DNA of 64,000 nucleotides, taken from Caballeronia arvi. Its GTDB lineage: Bacteria; Pseudomonadota; Gammaproteobacteria; Burkholderiales; Burkholderiaceae. Of this stretch, positions 31,948 to 40,182 are shown one piece after another. Below the pieces are notes generated by a model. It made no database searches and had not been told where the DNA came from. It worked only from the letters and a program-made list of their open reading frames with translations. The number at the start of each line of letters is the position of its first letter. The stretch's first letter is position 1. Position numbers and translations under genes: made by a program. The stretch spans positions 62,001 to 126,000 of the forward strand of contig NZ_FCOM02000009.1 of NCBI RefSeq assembly GCF_001544695.2, written 5' to 3'.

Positions 31948-32949
31948 ATGACAAACTCATCACAACAAGACTTCGACGTCGAACCGGCCTCCGATGACTC
32001 CGACGCGTCGGACCCCGCGCCACGGGGCGTTGCGGCATCGGGCGTCACGGGAATCGGCATCGGAGCGATCGCTCAGGAAATTGGTCTGACGAAGGACACG
32101 TTGCGTGTCTGGGAACGTCGCTACGGTTTTCCGCTGCCGATGCGCTCGCCTGGCGGCGAAAGGCTGTATCCGCAGGAACAGGTGACGAAGCTGCGGCTCG
32201 TCAAGCGTCTGCTCGACGCGGGGCATCGCCCGAGCAAGGTGCTCGCGCAGCCGGTCGATATGCTGCAGCATCTGGCCGAGAGTTCCGGCGTTGGACAGGA
32301 TGCGCCCGACGCCGAGCTCGATCATCTGATTTCGCTGCTGCGCAGGAGCGCATACGAGGAGTTCCGCTTCTGGGTGTTGAAGCGCGCCACGCGCGACGGC
32401 CTCGAGCGCTTCGTGCTCGACGTCGCGGCGCCGCTGGCTGCGCGTGTCGGGAATGCCTGGGCGGCGGGTACTTTGCAGGTTTACCACGAACATCTGTTCA
32501 GCGAGGCGATCCAGTCCACGATGCGCACGTTGATGCGTCCGCTCGGCGACGCGCTGCGCGGCCGTGGCGGCCGTCCGCGCGTGCTGCTCACGACGCTTTC
32601 CGGCGAGGGCCACGGCCTCGGCATTCTGATGGCCGAGGCCATGTTCACGCTCTCAGAATGCGAGTGCATCCAGCTGGGGCTGCAAACGCCGCTGCACGAT
32701 GTCGTCGATGCTGTGGCGGCGCATAACATAGACATCGTCGCACTGTCGTTCACGGCGGTGCTGCCGGCGCAGGCGATCGCGAACGGGCTGACCGATCTGC
32801 GCAATCTGCTTCCATCGCATGTGCGCATCTGGGTCGGCGGCAGTAGCCCGGCGCTGCGCCGCAAGTTGAACGACGGCGTGGTTCACATCGCAGGGTTGAC
32901 CCCGATCGATGAAATCGTCGCGGATTGGCGTCAATCGGCCGTGCTATGA
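31948..32949 (+). CDS. MerR regulator with cobalamin-binding domain, CarH/LitR-like
   Basis: A 333-residue regulator. The MerR-type winged HTH spans about 37-105 (GIGAIAQEIGLTKDTLRVWE, RRYGFPLP). The second half is a cobalamin-binding fold: a helical cap with W171 and E181-H182 (spacing W-x9-EH as in CarH) and a Rossmann domain with E220-x-H222-x-x-G225, the lower cobalt ligand. These are the residues that make CarH/LitR light-sensing repressors with adenosylcobalamin. His132 of Thermus CarH is an Ala here. The ATG at 31948 has a weak ribosome site. It precedes a diiron ferritin-like gene across a 378-bp gap. Confidence 0.88.
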   Translation: MTNSSQQDFDVEPASDDSDASDPAPRGVAASGVTGIGIGAIAQEIGLTKDTLRVWERRYGFPLPMRSPGGERLYPQEQVTKLRLVKRLLDAGHRPSKVLAQPVDMLQHLAESSGVGQDAPDAELDHLISLLRRSAYEEFRFWVLKRATRDGLERFVLDVAAPLAARVGNAWAAGTLQVYHEHLFSEAIQSTMRTLMRPLGDALRGRGGRPRVLLTTLSGEGHGLGILMAEAMFTLSECECIQLGLQTPLHDVVDAVAAHNIDIVALSFTAVLPAQAIANGLTDLRNLLPSHVRIWVGGSSPALRRKLNDGVVHIAGLTPIDEIVADWRQSAVL

Positions 32950-33327
32950 TCAAAAACGCTCGCTACGGCGGGTCTCGGCGCGGAAGTTCGCAATGGATGC
33001 GCATCGCATCACTGTCACGCGAACACGCCATACTGCGCGGCCGGCTCGGGTGCCACTTGAACATACCTCAGGCACAGGTTTGGCTTCTCACCCACGGTAG
33101 AACAAGACGCACAACCGGCAACATTTGCACAGGAAGTGCAGTGTTTTCGCGGGACGCGACGCGTTGCCGCAGCGCCAAATTCGAGCGCTCGTTGTCGCAA
33201 TCGCCTTTGGCCGACCGAATCCCGCGTAAAATTGAAAGCTTGGTTGCTCGCATGCAAGGTATTCGCGCACGCGTCAGCCGAACGTCATATAGATATAACG
33301 TCGCATAAGTGGCATCAGGGGTGGACA
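32950..33327. other. Intergenic region between MerR-B12 and ferritin-like genes
   Basis: A 378-bp stretch with no credible gene. It holds the palindrome listed separately at 33282-33301, close to the downstream start. A TTGAAA (33232-33237) is a possible -35 box, but the -10 is not paired at the standard distance. A TATAAC (33294-33299) inside the palindrome could be a -10. There is no ribosomal or small-RNA-like structure that I can see. Confidence 0.4.
33282..33301. promoter_or_regulatory. Operator-like palindrome before ferritin-like gene
   Basis: The 20-bp sequence reads ACGT-n-ATAT-nn-ATAT-n-ACGT, with symmetric arms. It ends 26 bases before the ATG at 33328. This is where a repressor would act, and the adjacent MerR-cobalamin regulator is the obvious candidate. 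Binding is inferred, not shown. Confidence 0.5.
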
Positions 33328-34203
33328 ATGAACACCATGCTTTATCCGGAACTTTATAAATCGCTGGAATCTGTCCGCTGGGACATGGAGAAGGACATTC
33401 CTTGGGACAAGTTCGATGCGTCCCTGCTCACCGACGAGCAGGCCAGGACCATCAAGATGAACGCGATCACCGAATGGTCCGCTCTTCCCGCAACCGAAAT
33501 GTTTCTGCGTGACAACCACCATGACAGCGATTTCTCCGCTTTCATGAGCGTGTGGTTCTTCGAGGAGCAGAAGCATTCGCTCGTGCTGATGGAGTACCTG
33601 CGCCGCTTCAAGCCCGACATGGTGCCGACCGAAGAGGAACTGCACGCGGTGCGCTTCGAGTTCGATCCGGCGCCGCCGCTCGAAACGCTGATGCTGCACT
33701 TCTGCGGCGAAATCCGCCTGAACCACTGGTATCGCCGTGCGGCCGAGTGGCACACGGAACCGGTCATCAAGCACATCTACGAAACCATTTCGCGCGACGA
33801 AGCTCGTCACGGCGGCGCGTATCTGCGTTACATGAAGAAGGCGCTCGCCAATGCGGGCGACACCGCGCGGGCCGCGTTCGCGAAGATCGGCGTGCTGATG
33901 GCGTCGGCGCGCCGCACCGAGAAGCCGCTGCATCCGACCAATCTGCACGTCAATCAGGCGCTTTTCCCGCGCGATACGGTGCAGTCGCGTCTACCCGATC
34001 CGGAGTGGCTGGAGCGCTGGCTGGACGATCAGATCCGCTTCGATGACAGTTGGGAAAAGAAGGTCGTCGAACGGATTCTGCACAACCTGTCGATTCTTTT
34101 CGAGCGTTCGTTCGCGACCGCGCAGGAACTGAACCGCTATCGCAAGGAAGTGACGCAGCGTCTGCAATCCGCACCGGGCGGAGCGGCCGAACAGCCGGCT
34201 TGA
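33328..34203 (+). CDS. Ferritin-like diiron protein
   Basis: A 291-residue all-helical protein with two ExxH metal motifs, E80-Q-K-H83 (FFEEQKHSLVLME) and E158-A-R-H161 (RDEARHGG), plus candidate iron ligands E57 (ATEMF) and E128 (GEIRLNHW). These fit the ferritin-like/acyl-ACP desaturase superfamily; whether it oxidises a fatty acyl chain or another substrate is unknown. An AGGGGTGG site precedes the ATG at 33328. Upstream is the MerR-cobalamin regulator, a genomic link reported for LitR regulators and desaturase-type genes. A hairpin follows the stop. Confidence 0.8.
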   Translation: MNTMLYPELYKSLESVRWDMEKDIPWDKFDASLLTDEQARTIKMNAITEWSALPATEMFLRDNHHDSDFSAFMSVWFFEEQKHSLVLMEYLRRFKPDMVPTEEELHAVRFEFDPAPPLETLMLHFCGEIRLNHWYRRAAEWHTEPVIKHIYETISRDEARHGGAYLRYMKKALANAGDTARAAFAKIGVLMASARRTEKPLHPTNLHVNQALFPRDTVQSRLPDPEWLERWLDDQIRFDDSWEKKVVERILHNLSILFERSFATAQELNRYRKEVTQRLQSAPGGAAEQPA

Positions 34204-34222
34204 CGCGTTCAGGCATCACGGA

Positions 34223-34266
34223 CGAGACGGCCCGCCGGGTTTGAACCGGCGGGCCGTCTCGCTTTC
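34223..34266 (+). terminator. Long GC hairpin after ferritin-like gene
   Basis: A perfect 16-bp stem, CGAGACGGCCCGCCGG with its complement, and a 7-base loop lie 19 bases after the stop. The downstream T-run is weak (CTTTC), so it is a likely but imperfect intrinsic terminator. Confidence 0.7.
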
Positions 34267-34333
34267 ATCGACACGTTCGCAAGATGGCGCGTGGCACAAT
34301 GCGCGCTTTCAGCACACCGCAACGAGCGCCGCC

Positions 34334-34816
34334 ATGCCCGCCATTTTCGAACGCAAGATCACCACGCGCGAAGCACTCGCCGCGCGTCGTCCGGCACTGG
34401 CCGGTCCCGTCGTGTTTACCAACGGTGTTTTCGACATCCTTCATCGGGGGCACGTGACCTACCTCGCCGATGCGAAGGCGCTCGGCGCGACGCTCATCGT
34501 CGGCGTGAACAGCGATGCGTCCGTGCGCATGCTCGGCAAGGGCGACGATCGCCCGATCAATCGCGAAGACGATCGGATGGCGCTGCTCGCGGCGCTCGAG
34601 AGCGTCGACTGGGTCGTGAAGTTCGAGGAACAGACGCCGTTGCAACTGATCGACGCGCTACATCCCGACGTGCTCGTGAAAGGCGGCGACTACGACATGG
34701 ACAAGCTGGCCGAATCGAAGCTCGTGCGCGGCTGGGGCGGCAAGGCGCTCGCCATTCCGTTCGAGCACGATCGATCGACGACCGCGCTGCTCAGGAAGGT
34801 CCGCGAGCAGTCCTGA
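34334..34816 (+). CDS. rfaE2: D-glycero-beta-D-manno-heptose 1-phosphate adenylyltransferase
   Basis: A 160-residue nucleotidyltransferase that makes ADP-heptose for LPS core synthesis. It has the cytidylyltransferase-fold start VVFTNGVFDILHRGHV, with the HRGH motif, and the ligand loop VGVNSDASVRMLGKG. The single-domain length equals the adenylyltransferase half of E. coli HldE, so this is the separate RfaE2/HldC type. The ATG at 34334 gives the usual start; a frame opening at 34241 is too long. It is not followed by other LPS genes. Confidence 0.92.
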   Translation: MPAIFERKITTREALAARRPALAGPVVFTNGVFDILHRGHVTYLADAKALGATLIVGVNSDASVRMLGKGDDRPINREDDRMALLAALESVDWVVKFEEQTPLQLIDALHPDVLVKGGDYDMDKLAESKLVRGWGGKALAIPFEHDRSTTALLRKVREQS

Positions 34817-34829
34817 TTCGCGCGCCGGA

Positions 34830-35069
34830 TCATTGTCCTATAGGCGTGGATTGCACGTTCGCGGCCGGCGCCGGTCCGCCGACGCGCGGCTGATCGAACG
34901 CTTCATCGGGGCCGAGCGCACGCGTCGCGAGCGCTTCCGGATGCACCTGCTGCAACAGATGATGCGGCTCGCGCGCGCCCGCGGCGGGCAGCGGTCCGAA
35001 CATGCCGCGCATGACGGTGAACATCAGCAGGTTGGCGAGAATAAGGAGGGCGATCAGCCAGCGCAGCAT
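34830..35069 (-). CDS. Small membrane-anchored protein next to coaX
   Basis: A 79-residue protein. A single hydrophobic segment (MLRWLIALLILANLLMFTV, about 1-20) is followed by a soluble tail rich in Pro, His and Ala. It resembles the N-terminal part of longer SPOR-domain proteins that follow coaX in other Burkholderiaceae (recalled, not checked), but no SPOR domain is present here. The protein may be a shortened relative. CGGAG lies 8 bases before the ATG at 35069. The function is unknown. Confidence 0.6.
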   Translation of the reverse strand: MLRWLIALLILANLLMFTVMRGMFGPLPAAGAREPHHLLQQVHPEALATRALGPDEAFDQPRVGGPAPAANVQSTPIGQ

Positions 35070-35102
35070 TCCTGGGCTCCGTCCGTCAATCAAATTAGCA
35101 AA

Positions 35103-35924
35103 TCAGGATGAATGGCGCGCTGTCGCGTCGCGCGCGATGAGCGCGAGGCCGGACAGCACGAGGGAATCGTGTCGAGTATGCGGCACGTCGAGCGCGCCCG
35201 CGATTTCATTGGCTGCGCCGCCGCCGAGCACGAGACGGACCTCCGCTTGCCAGTCCGCTTTCAGGTCGCGCCACGCACGCTCGATCAGACTCGCCTGCGC
35301 AAGCAGGCATCCGGCCGAAAGGGCCGCAGCCGTGTCGGTCGCGAAGTGACTGCGCGTCTGGTTCAACGCTTCACGCGCCGATGCAGCGTCGAGCGTCGGC
35401 AGTTGCGCAGTGTGGCTGCCGAGCGATTCCATCATCAGCGACCATCCGGGCGCGATCAGGCCGCCGGTGAAGACGCCGTCGGCGCGCAGCGCTTCGAGCG
35501 TGGTCGCTGTGCCGAAAGTCGCGACGAGCAGATGCTCGCCGGGATACGCAGCGCGCGCGCCGATCATGCCGGCCCAGCGATCGCTGCCGAGGCGCGTCGG
35601 ATCGGCGTAGTTGTTGACGACGCCGCATTGCGCGGCACGCGCGCGCACGACGGTGCGCGTCAGTGTCGGCCAGCGGGCGTCGATCAGACGCTGGATGCGG
35701 TTGTGCACCGGCATGCCCGCGACGTTCGAGATCCACGCGCTCGCCGGTTCGGGCAGCGTGCCCCAGGCGTCGAGCGCGGAATCGTCGGCGATGGTCGAAT
35801 GGTGCGCGTGCTCGAAGGCGCCGTTGGCGAGCGGCGCGCCGTCTTCATCGACGAGCGACCATTTGATGCGGCTATTGCCCGCGTCGATGAGCAGATACCG
35901 CGCTTCACTTCTCGACGCTGTCAC
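35103..35924 (-). CDS. coaX: Type III pantothenate kinase
   Basis: Phosphorylates pantothenate in the first step of CoA synthesis. The 273-residue protein belongs to the ASKHA fold: [14 protein letters not shown] (phosphate 1 loop), [28 protein letters not shown] and GGLIAPG. The start is GTG at 35924, overlapping the birA stop (GTGA), with AAGGAA 7 bases upstream inside birA; the two are translationally coupled. This birA-coaX order is common in beta-proteobacteria. Confidence 0.92.
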   Translation of the reverse strand: MTASRSEARYLLIDAGNSRIKWSLVDEDGAPLANGAFEHAHHSTIADDSALDAWGTLPEPASAWISNVAGMPVHNRIQRLIDARWPTLTRTVVRARAAQCGVVNNYADPTRLGSDRWAGMIGARAAYPGEHLLVATFGTATTLEALRADGVFTGGLIAPGWSLMMESLGSHTAQLPTLDAASAREALNQTRSHFATDTAAALSAGCLLAQASLIERAWRDLKADWQAEVRLVLGGGAANEIAGALDVPHTRHDSLVLSGLALIARDATARHSS

Positions 35925-36808
35925 GGACGTTCCTTCGCGAGACGCAGCGTCAGTTCGCCGGTCGCGACGGCGCGCGGGCCTTCGGGCGCGTCGATCAGCA
36001 ACTGGCCGCTGTCATCGACACCCGATGCGATGCCGCGCGTCACTTCCATGCCTTGATCGATGAGCGCCACTTCGCGTCCTGCCCAGGCGTGCGCGTCGAG
36101 CCAGCGTTGGCGGAACGGCCTGAAGCCTTCGGCTTCGAAACGCGGCAGCGCGGCGTCGAGCGCGTTGAGGAGGGCGGCGAGGGTATCGGTGAGATTGGCG
36201 TCGGGCCATGCGCGCGCGAGCGTGGCGGGCGTGGCTCCTTGGGCAGGTGACGCGGCGAGGCGGTTCGCGTCGTCGACCTGTGCGGCGAGTTGTTCCGCGC
36301 CGTGCAGATTCATGCCGATGCCGATCACGACCGCTGTCGCGTCCGGCGTGTTCCACGCGGTTTCGATCAGAATGCCAGCGAGCTTGCCGTCGTCGAGCAG
36401 GACGTCGTTCGGCCACTTCAATGCCGGACGCGCGGACGGCGAGAGCGGCAGGCGCGCGAGCGCATCGAGTACCGCCGTGCCGATGGCGAGGCTCAGGCCC
36501 GACAGCCCTTCGATCGGCCGCATCAGCACGCATCCGACCGACATCAGCAGCGCATTGCCCGGCTCGGCGAGCCATGCGCGGCCGCGCCGGCCGCGTCCCG
36601 CGGTTTGCGAATACGCGATGCGGACCACGGGCGCGGGCGTGCCGTCGTGCCGCGATGCGCGCAATTGCTCCATCAGGTCCGCGTTGGTCGACCCGGTTTC
36701 ATCGACGATGTCGATGGTCCAGTCGCGAGCAGGCCGCTCGGCGAGTGCAGCGAGCCGGGAGCGGTCGATGCGCCAGGGCGCGTCGGGGGCGAGGGGAGTG
36801 GAGTTCAT
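35921..36808 (-). CDS. birA: Biotin-[acetyl-CoA-carboxylase] ligase
   Basis: Attaches biotin to the carrier protein of acetyl-CoA carboxylase. The 295-residue protein has the biotinyl-AMP loop [10 protein letters not shown], the [17 protein letters not shown] block, GIGMNLHG, and a C-terminal SH3-like domain. There is no N-terminal HTH, so unlike E. coli BirA it cannot act as the bio-operon repressor. It overlaps coaX by 4 bases. Its upstream flank is the AT-rich accessory patch starting around 36,830. Confidence 0.92.
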   Translation of the reverse strand: MNSTPLAPDAPWRIDRSRLAALAERPARDWTIDIVDETGSTNADLMEQLRASRHDGTPAPVVRIAYSQTAGRGRRGRAWLAEPGNALLMSVGCVLMRPIEGLSGLSLAIGTAVLDALARLPLSPSARPALKWPNDVLLDDGKLAGILIETAWNTPDATAVVIGIGMNLHGAEQLAAQVDDANRLAASPAQGATPATLARAWPDANLTDTLAALLNALDAALPRFEAEGFRPFRQRWLDAHAWAGREVALIDQGMEVTRGIASGVDDSGQLLIDAPEGPRAVATGELTLRLAKERP

Positions 36809-36863
36809 GGCGGGTATTGTAGCGGCATAGCCTGCAAATCAAGCGCCGGCCCGTCGGTGGAAA

Positions 36864-36901
36864 TAAATCTATTTCCTCAAGCTAAATCTATTCCCTCAAG
36901 C
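36864..36901. repeat. 19-bp tandem duplication at accessory boundary
   Basis: Two adjacent 19-bp copies, TAAATCTATTTCCTCAAGC (36864-36882) and TAAATCTATTCCCTCAAGC (36883-36901), differ by one base. The second copy runs into the 3' end of the minus-strand gene ending at 36888, encoding its last residues and stop. It sits at the edge of the AT-richer patch next to birA. Confidence 0.8.
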
Positions 36902-37316
36902 GCGACAGCATCTCGCTCACCTTTGCGTTGAGGACTTCGACGCCATATTTTCGATGCACATCCTCGAGATAGATCGAATCCCAAGTCGCTTCGCTATCGC
37001 GCCAGTTTGGATACGCCCTGAAATACAGCTCCATCCCGACCGCGATCGCAAAACCGGGCGCGAGGTTCGGCACGTCCTTGATGATTTCCTGCTTAACTAA
37101 ACCGTACGCATCCATCATCGCGGATACCGAACCGTCGATTCGTGCGTTTCGAAAGAAGGTGGCTCCGCTTGCCTTATACACTCCCCTGCACGCCATCATT
37201 AGGCTCTTGAAGTGTTTGTCGCAGTTGATATAAGCGAGTTGAAGCGCAGCAGAGAGATGCCTATCGGTAACGCTGCCCCTCGGTGAGCGCTCTTGATATT
37301 TTGATCGATCATTCAT
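36888..37316 (-). CDS. Hypothetical protein in accessory patch
   Basis: A 142-residue protein that I do not recognise. It is mixed in charge, has three Cys (one in AYINCDKHFK, another in MMACRGVYKASG), and a helical C-terminus ending MLSRLRE. There is no signal peptide or TM segment. The ATG at 37316 lacks a good ribosome site. Base composition is lower in GC than the neighbours, which suggests recent acquisition. No neighbour gives a function. Confidence 0.5.
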   Translation of the reverse strand: MNDRSKYQERSPRGSVTDRHLSAALQLAYINCDKHFKSLMMACRGVYKASGATFFRNARIDGSVSAMMDAYGLVKQEIIKDVPNLAPGFAIAVGMELYFRAYPNWRDSEATWDSIYLEDVHRKYGVEVLNAKVSEMLSRLRE

Positions 37317-37749
37317 GAACTTTTAGTTTTAAGGGTGCAAGGAAAAGAGCGCCTAGCCGGATGTCGCATCTCGTTTAGGTGGAACATAAGCTGCTTCGGA
37401 AGCTTCGCAAATCAATTGTTTTCGCCAAATGTTGGGGGCCAGCAAACTGACATGATGCTGTTGAAGTGCAGATGCTGGCGCAGCATCGTCGGGGAATTAA
37501 CTGTCTGTTGGCAGAGAGGTGGATAATTCTTCTTTCATCAATATATCAAGTGATCAAATCGCAATTGCCGCATACCGAACCGCCGAGCCGCGTTTCATTT
37601 GATTGACGTCAACGGTGCGCTCCAGCAGGCAAACGCGTATTGCATACACAACGAGCCGCACCACGCAATTTGAGTCGCTCAGGGCCTTGCTACATACATA
37701 CAGTTATCGACGAATAATGTCGTGAGTTGGCTGCACATGGCGGCGTCAG
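37317..37749. other. AT-richer stretch without a recognisable gene
   Basis: This 433-bp stretch is clearly lower in GC than the core genes. I looked on both strands for a toxin partner for the antitoxin-like gene at 37750-37941; the frames after its stop close within about 20 codons and match nothing. Only short frames without ribosome sites are present. It may be the remnant of a degraded gene. Confidence 0.45.
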
Positions 37750-37941
37750 TCAGGGGGTATTCCTTGCCGCTTGATTTGCTGACATTAAAGCGTCCATCTC
37801 TGCGAACACGTCGTCGTGCGGAATCGACGGCCTCGGGTCACGTAGCGAGGCCTCGACCTCATCGCGAAACCATTTGTCGTAGCGTTCGGCTTCTGCGGAC
37901 GTCTCGAACTCGGGAAGGAAGGGATTGGAACTCGCGGTCAT
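37750..37941 (-). CDS. Antitoxin-like protein, PaaA2/stability-determinant family
   Basis: A 63-residue acidic protein, MTASSNPFLPEFETSAEAER at the start. The middle, AERYDKWFRDEVEASLRDPR followed by PSIPHDDVFAEMD, matches small antitoxins of the PaaA2/stability-determinant type that pair with ParE toxins. No toxin gene follows on the minus strand, so it is an orphan. The ATG at 37941 has no strong ribosome site, and longer in-frame starts exist. Its AT-richer surroundings suggest a horizontally acquired remnant. Confidence 0.65.
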   Translation of the reverse strand: MTASSNPFLPEFETSAEAERYDKWFRDEVEASLRDPRPSIPHDDVFAEMDALMSANQAARNTP

Positions 37942-38078
37942 TTCAGTCACATGGGCGTTGTTCGGGGCACTATATCCCGACGACTCAAGTGGATCGCAAC
38001 ACGAAAATTCCGATCCTCGCGTGTTCGGGGATAAAAACCGGCCCCAACACCAACCCCGCTCCCCGCAACGCACTTCGC

Positions 38079-38084
38079 TACAAT
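38079..38084 (+). promoter_or_regulatory. -10 box of the lipid transport operon
   Basis: TACAAT preceded by a GC-rich spacer lies about 42 bases before the likely TTG start of the permease. Transcription would begin near 38091. It argues against upstream in-frame start codons for that gene. No good -35 is visible. Confidence 0.5.
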
Positions 38085-38125
38085 GTCCTCTCCCCTTTAA
38101 CCGCGTCTCATCGCGCCATCGCTCC

Positions 38126-39253
38126 TTGGACTTCGACACGCCGCCGCGCCTAAGAGTGGAAGCCGGTCAGCAGGGCAAGGTGGTCCGGCTTTCAGGCCAG
38201 TGGACCGCGCTCGCGCTCGCCCGCGACCGCGCGAAAAGCGGCGTGACACGGCGGCTGCGCGCCATCGGGCGCGAAGCGATCGGGCAGTGGGATCTGCTGT
38301 CCGTCGAGCGGCTCGATCACGTTGGCGGACAGGCGCTCTGGCGCGTCTGGGGCCGCAAGATGCCGGCGACCATCGCGCTGTCCGACACGCAGCGCGAAAT
38401 TTTCGAGCGCGTTGCTCTGCTGGATGCCGAGCGCGAAGAGCCCGAACCCGTCGATCGCGTCGATCCGGTCACGCGGCTCGGGACACTGATCTTCACGTTC
38501 TTCGACCATCTCTACGACGGCCTCGCGATGTTCGGCGCATTCATGCTCGATCTCATCGGGCTCGTCCGGCGTCCGCAACGCATTCCGTGGACGGAGATCT
38601 CCGCGAATATCTATAGCGCCGGCGCGCAGGCGCTCGCGATCACCGCGCTCGTCGCGTTCCTGATCGGCATCGTGCTGAGCTACCTGTCCGCGCAGCAGTT
38701 GCGAGTGTTCGGCGCGAACCAGTACATCGTCAATATTCTCGGGCTCTCGGTGATCCGCGAACTCGGGCCCGTGCTCTCCGCGATTCTCGTCGCCGGGCGC
38801 TCGGGTTCCGCGATCACCGCGCAGATCGGCGTGATGCGCGTCACCGAAGAACTCGACGCGATGCAGGTCATGGGCATTCCCCACGGCCTGCGGCTCGTGC
38901 TGCCGCGCGTGATCGCGCTCGGCATCGCGATGCCGCTGCTCGTCATGTGGACCAACATCATCGCGCTCACGGGCGGCGCGCTCGCCGCGAAGCTCGTGCT
39001 GTCCATCGACATCAATTTCTTCATCCGCTCGCTGCCGTCCGTCGTGCCGATCGCGAATCTGTGGATCGGGCTCGGCAAGGGCGTCGTGTTCGGCATGCTG
39101 ATCGCGCTCGCGGCCTGTCACTTCGGTTTCCGCATCAAGGCGAATTCGCAGAGTCTCGGCGAAGGCACGACGACGTCCGTCGTGACGTCGATCACCGTCG
39201 TGATTCTCGCGGACGCCGTGTTTGCGATCCTGTTTCAAAACTCGGGGTTATGA
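38126..39253 (+). CDS. MlaE-family ABC permease with N-terminal STAS-like domain
   Basis: A permease of the Mla/Pqi-like lipid transport type. After an N-terminal soluble domain of about 100 residues (RLSGQWTALALARDR, STAS-like), the MlaE domain has about five TM segments with IRELGPVLSAILVAGRSGSA and ELDAMQVMGI. The start is uncertain: there is no in-frame ATG, TTG 38126 precedes LDFDTPPR, and the TACAAT promoter rules out starts before about 38091. The family normally moves phospholipids or similar lipids across the envelope. The ATPase gene overlaps its stop by 4 bases. Confidence 0.85.
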   Translation: MDFDTPPRLRVEAGQQGKVVRLSGQWTALALARDRAKSGVTRRLRAIGREAIGQWDLLSVERLDHVGGQALWRVWGRKMPATIALSDTQREIFERVALLDAEREEPEPVDRVDPVTRLGTLIFTFFDHLYDGLAMFGAFMLDLIGLVRRPQRIPWTEISANIYSAGAQALAITALVAFLIGIVLSYLSAQQLRVFGANQYIVNILGLSVIRELGPVLSAILVAGRSGSAITAQIGVMRVTEELDAMQVMGIPHGLRLVLPRVIALGIAMPLLVMWTNIIALTGGALAAKLVLSIDINFFIRSLPSVVPIANLWIGLGKGVVFGMLIALAACHFGFRIKANSQSLGEGTTTSVVTSITVVILADAVFAILFQNSGL

Positions 39254-40137
39254 CCGACATGTCGACCACGCTCGCCACCGCCGTGCGTCATCAGCCGCCG
39301 CCCGTCATCGCGGAGCCGGTGATCGAAGTGCGCGATCTGACGAAGCGCTACGGCCGCACGGTCATCCACGAGCATCTGAATCTGGACGTGCGGCGTGGCG
39401 AGATCGTCGCGTTGCTCGGCGGTTCCGGTTCCGGCAAGACCACGCTCGTGCGGCAGATTCTCGGGCTCGAGTTTCCGACATCCGGCACCATTCGCGTGCT
39501 CGGCGAGGAATGGGCGCAGATGGACGAGGAAACCGCGAAGATGCTGCGCACACGCTCCGGCATGATGTTTCAGCAGGGCGCGCTGTTCTCTTCGCTGACC
39601 GTGTACGACAACATCGCGCAGCCGTTTCGCGAGCTCGGCAAGATTCCCGAGGATCTGATCCGCGAGTTCGTGATGCTGAAGCTCGAAATGGTCGGCCTGT
39701 CGTGCAAGCACGCGACCAAGATGCCGTCGGCGTTGTCGGGCGGGATGGTGAAGCGCGTGGGCATCGCGCGGGCGATCGCGCTCGAACCCGAACTGCTCTT
39801 TCTCGACGAGCCCACCGCCGGCCTCGATCCGAAGGCGTCGGACGAGTTCGTCGATCTGATCGCCACGCTGCATCGCGCGCTCGGGCTGACCGTCGTCATG
39901 GTCACGCACGATCTCGATACGATGGTCGCGCTCTCGACGCGCGTCGCGGTGCTCGCGGAACGGCGCGTGCTCGTCGCGGCGCCGGTGGAGGAAGCGTGCG
40001 CGGTGGACCATCCGTTCATCCGCGAGTATTTTCTCGGGCGTCGCGGGCGCCGCGCGCTGCAGGCGCTGCCCGCCGAGCGCCGCGCGAAGCTGCCGCCGGC
40101 CGCGCTCGAAGACGCGCCGATCAGCGTCAATAAATAG
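39250..40137 (+). CDS. ABC transporter ATP-binding protein, MlaF-like
   Basis: A 295-residue ATPase partner of the permease. It has Walker A GGSGSGKTT, the Q-loop MFQQGALFSSL, signature ALSGGMVKR, Walker B LLFLDEPTAGLDP and the H-loop THD. The C-terminal tail (LGRRGRRALQALPAERR) is Arg-rich and family-specific. The start ATG overlaps the permease stop (ATGA). The FQQGALFSSLTVYDNI and KRVGIARAIA blocks are typical of MlaF-type ATPases. Confidence 0.92.
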   Translation: MTDMSTTLATAVRHQPPPVIAEPVIEVRDLTKRYGRTVIHEHLNLDVRRGEIVALLGGSGSGKTTLVRQILGLEFPTSGTIRVLGEEWAQMDEETAKMLRTRSGMMFQQGALFSSLTVYDNIAQPFRELGKIPEDLIREFVMLKLEMVGLSCKHATKMPSALSGGMVKRVGIARAIALEPELLFLDEPTAGLDPKASDEFVDLIATLHRALGLTVVMVTHDLDTMVALSTRVAVLAERRVLVAAPVEEACAVDHPFIREYFLGRRGRRALQALPAERRAKLPPAALEDAPISVNK

Positions 40138-40182
40138 CCGCGTCGGGCGATCGCAAGCACGCGAAGTAAAAGGAACCTGCCG

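Noticed and set aside
37335..37526. A 63-codon plus-strand frame in the AT-rich patch
   Set aside because: No ribosome site, no motif, and unusual Cys/Trp composition of a chance frame.
37317..37749. A ParE-like toxin gene paired with the antitoxin-like gene
   Set aside because: Frames after the antitoxin stop end within about 20 codons and show no toxin motif.
37925..38125. Longer TTG start of the MlaE-like permease
   Set aside because: It precedes the TACAAT promoter at 38079, and the added residues resemble nothing in the family.
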